Of a stretch of 64,000 nt of DNA, positions 1 through 7,805 are shown piece by piece; the stretch's first letter is position 1, and each line of letters begins with the position of its first letter. The DNA lies in assembly GCF_000317065.1 (NCBI RefSeq), contig NC_019690.1, positions 1 to 64,000 of the forward strand, written 5' to 3'. The notes beneath the pieces were generated by a model. It was given only the letters and a program-made list of their open reading frames with translations. It was not told the origin of the DNA and did not search any database. Position numbers and translations under genes: made by a program. This DNA comes from Pseudanabaena sp. PCC 7367. GTDB taxonomy: Bacteria; Cyanobacteriota; Cyanobacteriia; Pseudanabaenales; Pseudanabaenaceae.

Positions 1-575
1 AAAGAAAAATGGCCGGGGGGACACCCGACCGCTCAAAGCTTTGAATCATATGTCATTTACTAGCTAATTATCAAAAGAGATCTGACTAACTAAGCAGAAG
101 ACATCGATAAGGAGATGGACAAGCAAGATGACTAACTCAAAACTTTGATGTACTTAAGACTGGCAATTACATTATGGGTTTAAGCCAGCTAAAAGTCAGT
201 AAGTTTTGGTGGGGCATGAAGTGGGCTAAAAAGTAGGCCAGTAGTAGGTTAAAAGTAGGCTGAAAGTGGGTTTGTGGGTTTGTGGGTTTTTTAAAATGCT
301 CATAAAGAAAAACGGCCGGGGGGACACCCGACCGAGCAGAGTTTTAAATTTTGCGTCACTCACTTAACTAACTATCAAAGGAGATCTAACTAATTAAGCA
401 GAAGACATCGATAAGGAGATGGACAAGCAAGATCACAAACTCAAAACCCTTGATGTACTTAAGACTGGCAATTACATTATGGGTTTAAGCCAGCTAGAAG
501 TCAGTAAGTTTTAGTGGGGCATGAAGTGGGCTAAAAAGTAGGCCAGTAGTAGGTCAAGAGTAAGCCAAAAGTGGG
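1..575 (+). repeat. Two tandem imperfect copies of a ~303-bp repeat
   Basis: Unit 1 starts at base 1 and unit 2 at base 304. They align almost throughout, with scattered substitutions and one or two small indels, and end near 270 and 575. Each unit starts with a GC-rich hairpin-like segment (GGCCGGG / CCCGACC) and contains a conserved GAGATCT-type block and a TTGATGTACTTA block. The array may extend left of the window. No convincing reading frame runs through it. A shortened inverted copy lies at 3311-3353. It could be a non-autonomous element, a centromere-like array or a regulatory repeat; the sequence does not decide. Confidence 0.85.
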
Positions 576-796
576 ATTGCCTATTACGTGATTACGGCTA
601 GATTGCTGCTAGAGCATCACAATCGCCACTGCTATCTATACATTATTTATACGTTATCTATGCATTGAAGCAGCATTAAGGCAGGCAGTTCGTTATTTAA
701 ATAGCCAGCTAGCTCTACTCAATATCAAATCCTAAATAGCTCTACATTCAGCTAACCATTCTTAACAACCATAAGCATACCTAAATCTAAACACCT

Positions 797-1279
797 ATGG
801 GCTCTCTAACTATTTCCCTTGGCGGTCTCAGCCTCACGATCGATAAGTTTGTAGGCGATCGGCAAATCCGCCAGCGTCTCGCCCCTGTCACCCTCGATCG
901 CACCGCCTACGGCACTCTGGTGGTTCCTGGCACTAGCTATGAACTACCCCACCAATGGCAGGGCAAAGCAATTTTGAATCCAGCACAATTTGAAACCTGG
1001 CGCTTAATCTGGGCGCTCGCCGACTATAACCAACGCACCAGCGGTACTGGTTATCGCCTGACAATCGATGACACCACCCGCCCCTTCGAGGAAGTAGGCA
1101 ATCAGAGCCGTGAGAAGGTGTTAGGCACTAATGTAACTATGAGCGATGGGCTCACTATCTATTTTGCGCGGTTCCGTGGCGTATTTGCCACCAGCGAGCC
1201 AGAATACACCGATCATGGTAACCAGGTCGAAGTTGACTTTACGATCTGGGAAGATGGCATATTTGCATTTGTTGCCTAA
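797..1279 (+). CDS. Hypothetical protein, 160 aa
   Basis: An ATG-initiated frame encodes a soluble 160-residue protein with no signal peptide or membrane segment. The sequence is rich in predicted beta strands, with many Thr, Val, Gly and aromatic residues. I do not recognise the family. The composition would suit a small beta-rich phage-tail-like or secreted accessory protein, but no motif proves it. No strong Shine-Dalgarno precedes the ATG. It lies about 220 bp after the tandem repeat and 108 bp before a PEP-CTERM-like gene on the same strand. Confidence 0.6.
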   Translation: MGSLTISLGGLSLTIDKFVGDRQIRQRLAPVTLDRTAYGTLVVPGTSYELPHQWQGKAILNPAQFETWRLIWALADYNQRTSGTGYRLTIDDTTRPFEEVGNQSREKVLGTNVTMSDGLTIYFARFRGVFATSEPEYTDHGNQVEVDFTIWEDGIFAFVA

Positions 1280-1387
1280 ACCCCCCTTAGACCCTAAAAA
1301 CCAGCGATTTTGCGGATGACACAACCCTGAAGTCCGAGCTATCAAGTACCTAAGGCATTTTTAGGGAATTCAGGGAATATAAGTATA

Positions 1388-1960
1388 GTGCTTAAAAAAT
1401 TATCATCGATCGCTTTAGCTGGGGGGCTAAGCGCTGGCTTATTAGCAGCCGCTCCCACTGCCGAAGCTGCCTCAGTTTTGTTCATGTTTAGTGGCAACGG
1501 CCGCACCGTTAATGGTGTCCTCAATGGCCTCGATCGCGGTGACATGGCTGTGCAGCCCACGATTACCAATGTTACTACCACTGGCTTCTCTACCAATCTG
1601 ATGAACGCCAATTTTGGTACTGCAAATGCAACTTTTGATGTTGATACTTTCACTGGTGCGGTCACGGTTGCCAGCGGTAACAACAATCTCTTGATGTCTG
1701 GTACGGAAATATGGTTGCTCTCCTTTATCCCTTCCGTTGATGCAAACATGCAATGTCTGTTTGGTACTTGCACTGTTCCCGCAGGTGATGTCATTGGGAC
1801 TGGATTCGTCACGGCTACGATCACTCCAGTGCCGTTTAGCTTTCATTCCACGCTGGGCTTGACGCTGCTGGGTCTGGCATTTGCTGGGCACTATGCCTAC
1901 AAGCGCAACCGCACGATCGCTCCAGTGCAAGCAACCGCACAGCCCGCCATCGAAGTTTAA
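1388..1960 (+). CDS. Exported protein with cyanobacterial PEP-CTERM-like sorting tail
   Basis: The GTG start gives a 190-residue protein with a classic Sec signal peptide: a basic LKK, a hydrophobic Ala/Leu core and cleavage near AEAAS (about residue 27). The C-terminus has the tripartite form of the cyanobacterial PEP-CTERM subclass: a PVPFSF motif (about 149-154), then a hydrophobic helix containing STLGLTLLGLAF, then a basic KRNR cluster. In this class the motif helps target proteins to an exosortase-type processing enzyme at the membrane. No exosortase gene is in the window. The middle is Thr/Asn/Gly rich, as in envelope or extracellular matrix proteins. A strong terminator follows at 2113-2148. 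The substrate-class call is good; the function is unknown. Confidence 0.75.
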   Translation: MLKKLSSIALAGGLSAGLLAAAPTAEAASVLFMFSGNGRTVNGVLNGLDRGDMAVQPTITNVTTTGFSTNLMNANFGTANATFDVDTFTGAVTVASGNNNLLMSGTEIWLLSFIPSVDANMQCLFGTCTVPAGDVIGTGFVTATITPVPFSFHSTLGLTLLGLAFAGHYAYKRNRTIAPVQATAQPAIEV

Positions 1961-2112
1961 GCTAACTAGTTCCATTCTCAATTCTGGTTACTTTTGGTTA
2001 CTTGGTTATTGCTAGCATTATTTTGACTCAAGCTGCTGTATTTGATTCCCCGCCCATCTCAATAAATCAATAAAAATCAATAACAGATATCAAACAATAT
2101 CAAACATTAAAG

Positions 2113-2148
2113 GACTCGTGCCGGTGGATATGCCAGCGAGTCTTTTTT
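2113..2148 (+). terminator. Rho-independent terminator after the PEP-CTERM-like gene
   Basis: GACTCG (2113-2118) pairs with CGAGTC (2137-2142) and is followed at once by six T. It ends the transcript of the gene at 1388-1960. Confidence 0.8.
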
Positions 2149-2208
2149 GGTGGCTTAGGGTTATTTTATGGTTATTAAAGCTAGATTGTAGTTTGCTTTG
2201 ATCTCCAT

Positions 2209-2240
2209 AAAAAATCACCAGACAGCATCCCTAGTGGTGA
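2209..2240 (-). terminator. Rho-independent terminator for the DUF928 gene
   Basis: On the minus strand TCACCA (2235-2240) pairs with TGGTGA (2215-2220), followed by six T (2209-2214). It lies about 80 bp past the DUF928 stop. Together with 2113-2148 it insulates two convergent genes. Confidence 0.75.
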
Positions 2241-2317
2241 TCCACTAACCAATGCGATCTGGCAATTAATAAATTAGTTATTGCCTGGCGATATCTAGAT
2301 TTAATTAGTTTATTTAT

Positions 2318-3205
2318 TTAGTTAGAAACGACAATCGGATTGCTGGCGATCGCTTCTAGCTCCACCTGCTGCGCGCCTAACAACGATTGCCACAATTGCT
2401 CCGCACCAGCACCGTGATCATTGCGATTCAACTGGGCTAGAATTGCCGCTGCTTCATACCAAATGCCATCCTGGGCATAGAGTTGAGCCTGCTGGGCTAG
2501 CGTAGCTTGAGCCAATTGACTAGCCAGACTGGCGCTCAGTTCAACCCGCTCGATCGCTCCTTGCACAACGATGTCACGCGATCGCTTATTTTGATTGCAG
2601 ATCAACGCCACTGACCAGGCATAGGACTGATCTAGTTGCAGCATGGGAGATTCGGCGGGGAGACTGTAGCTGATGATGCCAGCTTCACCATTAAGTTGAT
2701 TGTTCAGGTCGATCGTCTGGCGATAGACACCAGTTTGGGGTTCGCCCAGCTCATTCTCCACATTGGCAAAGAGTCGGAATTCAACCTGCTGTGCTTTGGT
2801 TTTAGGCACATAAAACATGAAGGTAGGTCTGGCTTGGGCAGTGAGGGCTGGCGTGACCGCAGGCAGAATGAGGGTGAGATTATCTGCAGAATCAGCAGAC
2901 TCTGAAAAATCAGAGGAAGTGACCTCGCTGGTAAGACAACTACCACGAGTACCAGCCCCAGAGGTATTGACTGGTTTATCTTTGCCAGGCCGGGGGGCAA
3001 AGGTAACGGTGAGGGGGAGCGATTTAGCGCTGGATTTTAGATTTGGCTCTAGGTTGCCTTGAACATTGTTGATTTTAGCGGCGGCATTGGCAACTTGCCG
3101 ATCGCCAGAGGGCTCAAAACTCAACGCACTACCTGCCATACTTGTCATACTCAGGGTAGCGATCGTAATTCCGACTAGACTAATTAATGATTTAGATACT
3201 CGCAT
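2318..3205 (-). CDS. DUF928 family exported protein
   Basis: This 295-residue protein has an N-terminal signal peptide (RVSKSLISLVGITIATLSM, cleavage near AGSA-LS). The mature part has the DUF928 pattern: a low-complexity linker, then a GAGTRGSC motif (about residues 84-91), LTLILPAVTPALTAQARPTF, a FYVP core and a C-terminal helical part. DUF928 is a cyanobacterial family of unknown function. From recall, its genes often sit with TPR-CHAT and CHASE2 genes; both types occur in this window, at 11.5 and 27.3 kb, though not adjacent. The upstream region carries a diverged copy of the 303-bp repeat (3311-3353). The family call is confident and the role is unknown. Confidence 0.85.
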   Translation of the reverse strand: MRVSKSLISLVGITIATLSMTSMAGSALSFEPSGDRQVANAAAKINNVQGNLEPNLKSSAKSLPLTVTFAPRPGKDKPVNTSGAGTRGSCLTSEVTSSDFSESADSADNLTLILPAVTPALTAQARPTFMFYVPKTKAQQVEFRLFANVENELGEPQTGVYRQTIDLNNQLNGEAGIISYSLPAESPMLQLDQSYAWSVALICNQNKRSRDIVVQGAIERVELSASLASQLAQATLAQQAQLYAQDGIWYEAAAILAQLNRNDHGAGAEQLWQSLLGAQQVELEAIASNPIVVSN

Positions 3206-3310
3206 AGCTCTTTAAGATTCTTGATTTTATTTGCAATAACTGGATGAGTTAATCCAAAAAAATGATTGCCAGCAAAAAATAACTAGTTAATCTTGATGGA
3301 TCACTCAAAG

Positions 3311-3353
3311 TTGCCGTCCTAAGTACATCAAGTATCTTAATTAGTCAGATCTC
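3311..3353 (-). repeat. Shortened third copy of the 303-bp repeat, upstream of DUF928
   Basis: Read on the minus strand, 3353-3336 matches the GAGATCTGACTAA.TAAG block and 3331-3311 matches the TTGATGTACTTA.GAC.GGCAA block of the repeat at 1-575. The roughly 50 bases that separate these blocks in units 1 and 2 are missing. It ends about 105 bp before the DUF928 start codon in the direction of transcription, so it may carry promoter or regulatory sequence. Confidence 0.7.
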
Positions 3354-3635
3354 AAAAATATTTACTTTTGCCACGCTATCCCAAGCGCAAATATATCAGA
3401 TAAATATGCCTAGATTAAACAGTTTTGAAAACTATTTATAGCTTGCCTAAGCTCCTATTATAGCTTAACTAGATCGCCAAAAGGTATGCTATTTAGCATT
3501 TCTACAATTATCAACTACTTAGCTCCTAGATTCAATCTAGCTGTATACATATTTGATATTTGTTTGGTTTGGGTATTTAGTTCTAAATTTGCGATCGCCT
3601 GGATTTAAGCCAATCCCGATGCGACTAACCTAATG

Positions 3636-3662
3636 AAAAAACCCCACCATTTATGGCAGGGG
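3636..3662 (-). terminator. Terminator after the 45-aa gene
   Basis: On the minus strand CCCCTGCC, a loop ATAAAT and GGTGGGG are followed by six T. The same architecture recurs on the plus strand at 23537-23565. It lies about 60 bp past the stop of the small gene at 3725-3862. Confidence 0.7.
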
Positions 3663-3724
3663 TAAATTAGATAGGAGATTTGTGAGAGTAGTATCAATAT
3701 GAAGCGATGAATTAAGCTATTAAG

Positions 3725-3862
3725 CTATTCGGCTACCCATTTGAGCACCAGTTTGCCATCCTTGCGCACCATGCGGGGAGAGAGGCGGGGATGCTCGGCT
3801 TTTTTGTTGCGGCGGAGCGTGGTTCTGGCTTCGGCGTTGGAGATGGCGATGTTGTTAGTCAT
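3725..3862 (-). CDS. Small basic protein, 45 aa
   Basis: A short frame runs from ATG at 3862 to TAG at 3725-3727 and encodes 45 residues, starting MTNNIAISNAEARTTLRRNK and ending VLKWVAE. It is strongly basic, with several Arg/Lys clusters, and has no membrane segment. An AAGGATT sequence about 6 bases upstream is a plausible ribosome site, and a T-run terminator lies downstream at 3636-3662. The terminator and the coherent composition are the main support. I do not recognise the family; a nucleic-acid-binding role would be a guess. Confidence 0.6.
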   Translation of the reverse strand: MTNNIAISNAEARTTLRRNKKAEHPRLSPRMVRKDGKLVLKWVAE

Positions 3863-4119
3863 GGTTTGAATCCTTTTGTTGTGATGATGTTCTTGAGTGC
3901 GGAGCAGGTTTGAATGTTTAATATTTAGAACTATATTTAGAACTGAATATTTGAATTAAGACCAGGCTGGCTGGGTTTGGTTCCGGTGTGGTGGTTAACT
4001 TTGGTTAACTCCTGACAGTTAATAATTTAGCCGATCGGATTAGCCCGATCGGTGATGGGGGTTTTAGCAACTTGGTGATTATTGAGGCACTCTTTTGTGC
4101 TTTAGATCACATTTTGTTG

Positions 4120-4815
4120 TTATGTCTGAGCCAACTGCTCGGTGAATCCTTGGTGCTCTGGTGTAGCCATACCCTGCTGCAACACTGCTAGCACCTTGGC
4201 AAAATCGCCAGTTAATAACGCCTTTTTGTCAAGCCAGAGTCCAGGGAAAATCTTTGAACAAATAATCCCTTCTGAATTAGCTGGGATCTGGGCATATTTC
4301 CCATCCCGTAGCCGAAACCAATCGAAGGTATTGTCGTAAATCTGCCAGACTAAATATTCTTGCACTTGATTACGTTGATAGGCTTCCAGTTTGCTATGCA
4401 TGTCGATCGCGGCGCTGCTGGCGGCTACTTCGACGATTAGTTCCGGTGCGCCGACCACATAGTCATCCTCACTGATTGTTGCTTGTCCGCCCTGCTCAAT
4501 CATCAGCAATCCATCGGGCTGGGGTTCGTTGTCTGGATCGAGCTGAACGGTAGTGTTGTCGGCAAACAATACACCAGGTGTGGCGATCTGATATGTGCCT
4601 AGCCAGGTCATAATTACGCCGTGGGGATAACCATGACTTTTTACTCTAAGCGGTGAGGCCATGTAAACAATTCCTTCGATTAATTCGGCTTTTTTGACCT
4701 GGGGCATGGCACTGTAGCGGCGCTCGAATTCATCCCGCGAGAGCCGATCGCCGTTTTCGAGGGGGGGTGGTTGTAGGGTGGGTTGAACTATGTTTTGGGC
4801 GGCCATGATTTGCAC
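4120..4815 (-). CDS. Uma2 family (DUF820) putative endonuclease
   Basis: The 231-residue protein has the Uma2/DUF820 layout: an ELIEG motif after the N-terminal helix (about residue 44), DNTTVQLDPDNEPQPDG with the conserved D-x(n)-PD pair (about 84-102), PELIVEVAASS (about 124) and a downstream Lys (SKLEAYQ). Uma2 proteins are PD-(D/E)XK-fold and expanded in cyanobacteria, where they are often found with mobile DNA; the cellular role is not established. The gene stands alone on the minus strand, about 65 bp downstream of an unknown gene. The family call is confident, and nuclease activity is inferred from the fold. Confidence 0.85.
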   Translation of the reverse strand: MQIMAAQNIVQPTLQPPPLENGDRLSRDEFERRYSAMPQVKKAELIEGIVYMASPLRVKSHGYPHGVIMTWLGTYQIATPGVLFADNTTVQLDPDNEPQPDGLLMIEQGGQATISEDDYVVGAPELIVEVAASSAAIDMHSKLEAYQRNQVQEYLVWQIYDNTFDWFRLRDGKYAQIPANSEGIICSKIFPGLWLDKKALLTGDFAKVLAVLQQGMATPEHQGFTEQLAQT

Positions 4816-4881
4816 CGGGGCGATCGTTGATTGGGTCTGGTTTTATTCTACTGGAGGGGAAATGGAACAGGTAAAAGCGAC

Positions 4882-5670
4882 CTAATGTAATCTATATCGT
4901 GGATTTATCAAGACCTGTCTGTGTTGATAATTTCCTAACTTAAACCAGATCACTCCTTTCAAAAATCTAGTTTCTGGTAATTCAAATACAGAATCACTCC
5001 AGTCGTAACCTTCCCTTATAGTTTCTCTTGTTTTTATATTAAAAGTTACTTTATATCCATCAGATAAAGATGATTGAATAACAAAATCGTTAGCAATCCT
5101 AAAGTCATTCATCTCTATAACTGCAAAGTTTTCGCGGTCTTTTGAAAATTGCTTTTGCTTTTTTGCCTTTCTCAATAACTTTTGTCTAATTGAAGACTTT
5201 GCTTCTTGTGTATGGGTTTGAATATCCCAAACACCATTCTCATCTTCTTTAGGGTCTGGCATAATGCAAAAAATTTCAAGGTAAAATCTTGAGCCATCAC
5301 ATCGTTCAATAATGAGGTCACATTCTTTAGTCTCTATATCAATTGAATGAATTAAACCCTCTTTGATTAAATAGATGTAATAGTGATATACAATGACCTC
5401 TGATATTATGGATTCACACTGTTTAATGTCTCTCTGATATTGCTTTATTTCTTTCGCAAAGTGCTTTGCATGCTCCTCTCTGTGATTTTGTATCGCATTA
5501 AAATAGTGAAGATAGTTTAAGTAATTCCTATTGCAATTAATTGGGAGAGATTTATCTTTATTGAGGTAATAACATTCCCGACATTTCTGCATATATTCTG
5601 TTTTAAGTAGATCAGGATCAAAAAAGGATTGTTCGACCTGTTTCACCTCATCCCAGCTTTGAATATCCAT
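4882..5670 (-). CDS. Hypothetical protein, 262 aa, AT-rich
   Basis: The gene is visibly more AT-rich than its neighbours and has no HIP1 sites, which suggests horizontal acquisition. The 262-residue product is charged and soluble. The N-terminal half has Cys-x2-Cys (KCREC, about residues 29-33) and a Lys/Glu-rich helical stretch. The middle has ECDLIIERCDGSRFYLEI, with an acidic, strand-like E..D...E spacing that recalls PD-(D/E)XK nuclease folds, but the usual Lys after E-x is missing. A Lys-rich helix follows. I cannot name a family; a degenerate nuclease-like fold is only an inference. Confidence 0.65.
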   Translation of the reverse strand: MDIQSWDEVKQVEQSFFDPDLLKTEYMQKCRECYYLNKDKSLPINCNRNYLNYLHYFNAIQNHREEHAKHFAKEIKQYQRDIKQCESIISEVIVYHYYIYLIKEGLIHSIDIETKECDLIIERCDGSRFYLEIFCIMPDPKEDENGVWDIQTHTQEAKSSIRQKLLRKAKKQKQFSKDRENFAVIEMNDFRIANDFVIQSSLSDGYKVTFNIKTRETIREGYDWSDSVFELPETRFLKGVIWFKLGNYQHRQVLINPRYRLH

Positions 5671-5746
5671 CCAGAACTCTGCTCCTTTAATTTAAAATAC
5701 CTATTGGCTTAGTGAATATAATGCGGATTAAAACATAGATTAACAT

Positions 5747-5956
5747 ATGCCGATCGCCATCGACTACCACCACCTCATCACGATCGAACCAGGCAAACGC
5801 AGCGGCAAACCCTGTATCAGGGGAATGCGAATCACTGTGCAAGATATCCTTGAATATTTGGCAGGTGGCATGACCGAAGCCGAAATCCTGGCAGACTTCT
5901 CAGAGCTAACCGCTGAGGATATTACAGCCTGCTTAGATTTTACGAATTCTAATTAA
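5747..5956 (+). CDS. DUF433 family protein, orphan antitoxin
   Basis: The 69-residue product fits DUF433: an N-terminal HLITIEPGKRSGKPCIRGMRITV block, then the helix-turn-helix-like ILEYLAGGMTEAEILADF and the closing ELTAEDITACLDF. DUF433 proteins are usually antitoxins that pair with a PIN-like (DUF5615) toxin encoded immediately downstream. Here no toxin follows: the next gene is convergent and only 7 bp away. The protein may have lost its partner or act in trans. The family call is confident. Confidence 0.85.
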   Translation: MPIAIDYHHLITIEPGKRSGKPCIRGMRITVQDILEYLAGGMTEAEILADFSELTAEDITACLDFTNSN

Positions 5957-5963
5957 GCCTAGA

Positions 5964-6440
5964 TTAATTTAAATCAGGATACCGATCGATTCGTTGCTTA
6001 CTCCTTTCAAAGCACTCCGTCGGGTCTTCGCCATCCCACATCGCCAACCAAGCAGCTAAGATTTCATCGATCAACTGCGATTGGTTGATATCGCGGTTAT
6101 CGGTCAGCCGAAACTTATCTTCCACCGCATTCAGCCGCAGCATAATTTGCCGATCGAGATAACGGGTCACGGCAATATAATCCGCATGACCACGACGGGT
6201 CACCTTCTTGGGTGGGGCGAGCGGATCAACCGTAGGAGCCTTCGCGCCTTTGGGAGTGCTGGTGGATTTGGCACTAGTGCCCGGTTTCTTGGTGGTGCGG
6301 GTCTTGCTCTGAGTTTTAGGGGTTTTGGTGGTCTTCGGGGCAACAGGAACAGGTTCCGCCACCACCTCGATCGCATCCTCCAATGCTTCATTCTCCGCAC
6401 CCAAATTCGGCTTTAGCCCTGCAAACTTACTCTTAGCCAT
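5964..6440 (-). CDS. Plasmid partition accessory protein (ParB/ParG-like)
   Basis: The gene overlaps the end of parA by 8 bp, so the two are translationally coupled. The 158-residue product has a long Lys/Thr/Pro-rich N-terminal half (about residues 30-80) like a flexible DNA-binding tail. Its C-terminal domain (about 83-158) has a strand-helix-helix pattern: ADYIAVTRYLDRQIMLRL, then QSQLIDEILAAWL. That fits a ribbon-helix-helix-type centromere binder such as those paired with small ParA proteins. No classical ParB motif is present. The role is inferred mainly from coupling to parA. Confidence 0.7.
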   Translation of the reverse strand: MAKSKFAGLKPNLGAENEALEDAIEVVAEPVPVAPKTTKTPKTQSKTRTTKKPGTSAKSTSTPKGAKAPTVDPLAPPKKVTRRGHADYIAVTRYLDRQIMLRLNAVEDKFRLTDNRDINQSQLIDEILAAWLAMWDGEDPTECFERSKQRIDRYPDLN

Positions 6441-7029
6441 CGATAATTTCGCTCCCTATAGATTGATAATCACGCCATGCCATATTCGCCCGGCGATCGC
6501 TGACTTTGTTCACCAGCGCTCCCGCCAACTCTGCTTTTTGATACACCGCCATGCGCCGAATTTCCCCGGCAAAAACAGGTAATTTCAACTCCTGCAATCG
6601 CTCCCTGGCATCCTTCCCATCGGTCGAAGGGTAGGGCGGAATCAGGGTTAATAAAATCTTGAAGTTCTGACAATTGATACTATTCAATGCATCCAAAGTT
6701 AAAAATGTCGCATCCAGCGCCATCGCCGTGGGGGGAGTGGGCACAATCACCAGATCGCTGACATCGGCCAGGGCTCCCAGGTCTTCGGGGTTTGGGCGAG
6801 CCTGAGTATCAATCACCAGATGCTCATAGTTCCGCGCATACTTGGCGGCGGCCTTCTCATCCACGACTGGATAGGGCAACTCACCCCGCTTCGCCCATTT
6901 GGTGGCACTGCGGTTGCGATCGCCATCGATCAATGCCGTGGCATTTTGTCCGGCCAGGTAGGCGGCCAGGTGGATCGCGCTGAGGGTCTTGCCAACCCCT
7001 CCTTTATAGCTGAGCAGGGTCACAATCAT
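6433..7029 (-). CDS. parA: ParA family partition ATPase
   Basis: This 198-residue P-loop ATPase has the deviant Walker A motif SYKGGVGKT at residues 7-15 with the signature Lys, the A' motif VIDTQ (about 72) and LVIVPTP in the switch region. Its size and lack of an N-terminal helix-turn-helix place it with small, type Ib-like ParA/MinD relatives. Such ATPases move plasmid cargo along the nucleoid with a small centromere-binding partner, here the overlapping gene at 5964-6440. Regulation probably lies in the 293-bp non-coding stretch upstream (7030-7322), where I could not define clear iterated sites. Confidence 0.9.
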   Translation of the reverse strand: MIVTLLSYKGGVGKTLSAIHLAAYLAGQNATALIDGDRNRSATKWAKRGELPYPVVDEKAAAKYARNYEHLVIDTQARPNPEDLGALADVSDLVIVPTPPTAMALDATFLTLDALNSINCQNFKILLTLIPPYPSTDGKDARERLQELKLPVFAGEIRRMAVYQKAELAGALVNKVSDRRANMAWRDYQSIGSEIIDG

Positions 7030-7322
7030 GGCATTTTTGCCTCATGACTAAGTGAGTAATTTAGGCAATCGGGGCAATTGGTTGAGCTAGTATAAAAGAT
7101 AAATGCACAATAATTATTTTGCTCTTGATAGCATAGCAGCATTTTAGCGGGTTGAAGCATTAAATTGCTAAGTTTTTAGCTTGCTGAATGGTTAACCAGA
7201 TCGATCGATTGTTCTTTTTAAATTGGTTCAAAGTATCCTGATTGTTGACGTTGCGGTTTTAGTTATGGCGATCGCAATTAATTAACTTAATCAATTTAAA
7301 CCTCGTTCCGATTTATGATTTA

Positions 7323-7586
7323 ATGGGCGATCCCGCCATCATCTTCGATCCAATGGAATTTGACCAACGTGGCACTGGGTTCCCGCGCGTGCTGGATGGG
7401 CGCATCGATATTGGCGCAACAGAATTACCCAACCTCAGTGCCTTGCTTCTAGATATTGATGGCAATGGCGTATTCTCAGGTTCGACTGACGGGATATTAA
7501 TAACTAGATTTGGGTTTGGTTTTACCGGGAGTACCTTAATTAATGGTGCTGTGGCGGCCGATTTAGCTTTTATTAAGCGAAAGTAG
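7323..7586 (+). pseudogene. C-terminal fragment of a large surface/repeat protein
   Basis: The 87-codon frame starts in the middle of a known C-terminal pattern: DQRGTGFPRVLDGRIDIGATE is the usual end of choice-of-anchor Q/right-handed beta-helix surface proteins. It is followed by a dockerin-like calcium loop (LLDIDGNGVFSGSTDGILITR) and a closing GFTGSTLINGAVAADLAF segment. Complete relatives are many hundreds of residues long with a signal peptide, so this is a remnant that lost its N-terminal bulk. The frame stays open upstream of the apparent ATG without a start signal, which supports truncation. Confidence 0.7.
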
Positions 7587-7805
7587 CCATTCCATAATCT
7601 TCATATATGAACTATTATTCAGTTGCTTCAAGATGAAGTCCGTCACAATCAGCTTTTTGTAAAGTTAAATGATTAAGATCTAAGCGATGAGGATGAAAAA
7701 ACTGAGCTTCGATCGAGGTGACCAAAGCCCAGCCGCAAGACCCTTAACTGGGTTTGAGTTTATTTAGTTGTGTTGATTAGATTAGCGATATTAGCCAGTT
7801 CCTAG

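Noticed and set aside
4031-4052. Inverted repeat CCGATCGG...CCGATCGG as terminator
   Set aside because: No T-run follows on either strand, and the CGATCG core is the general HIP1-like motif of this genome.
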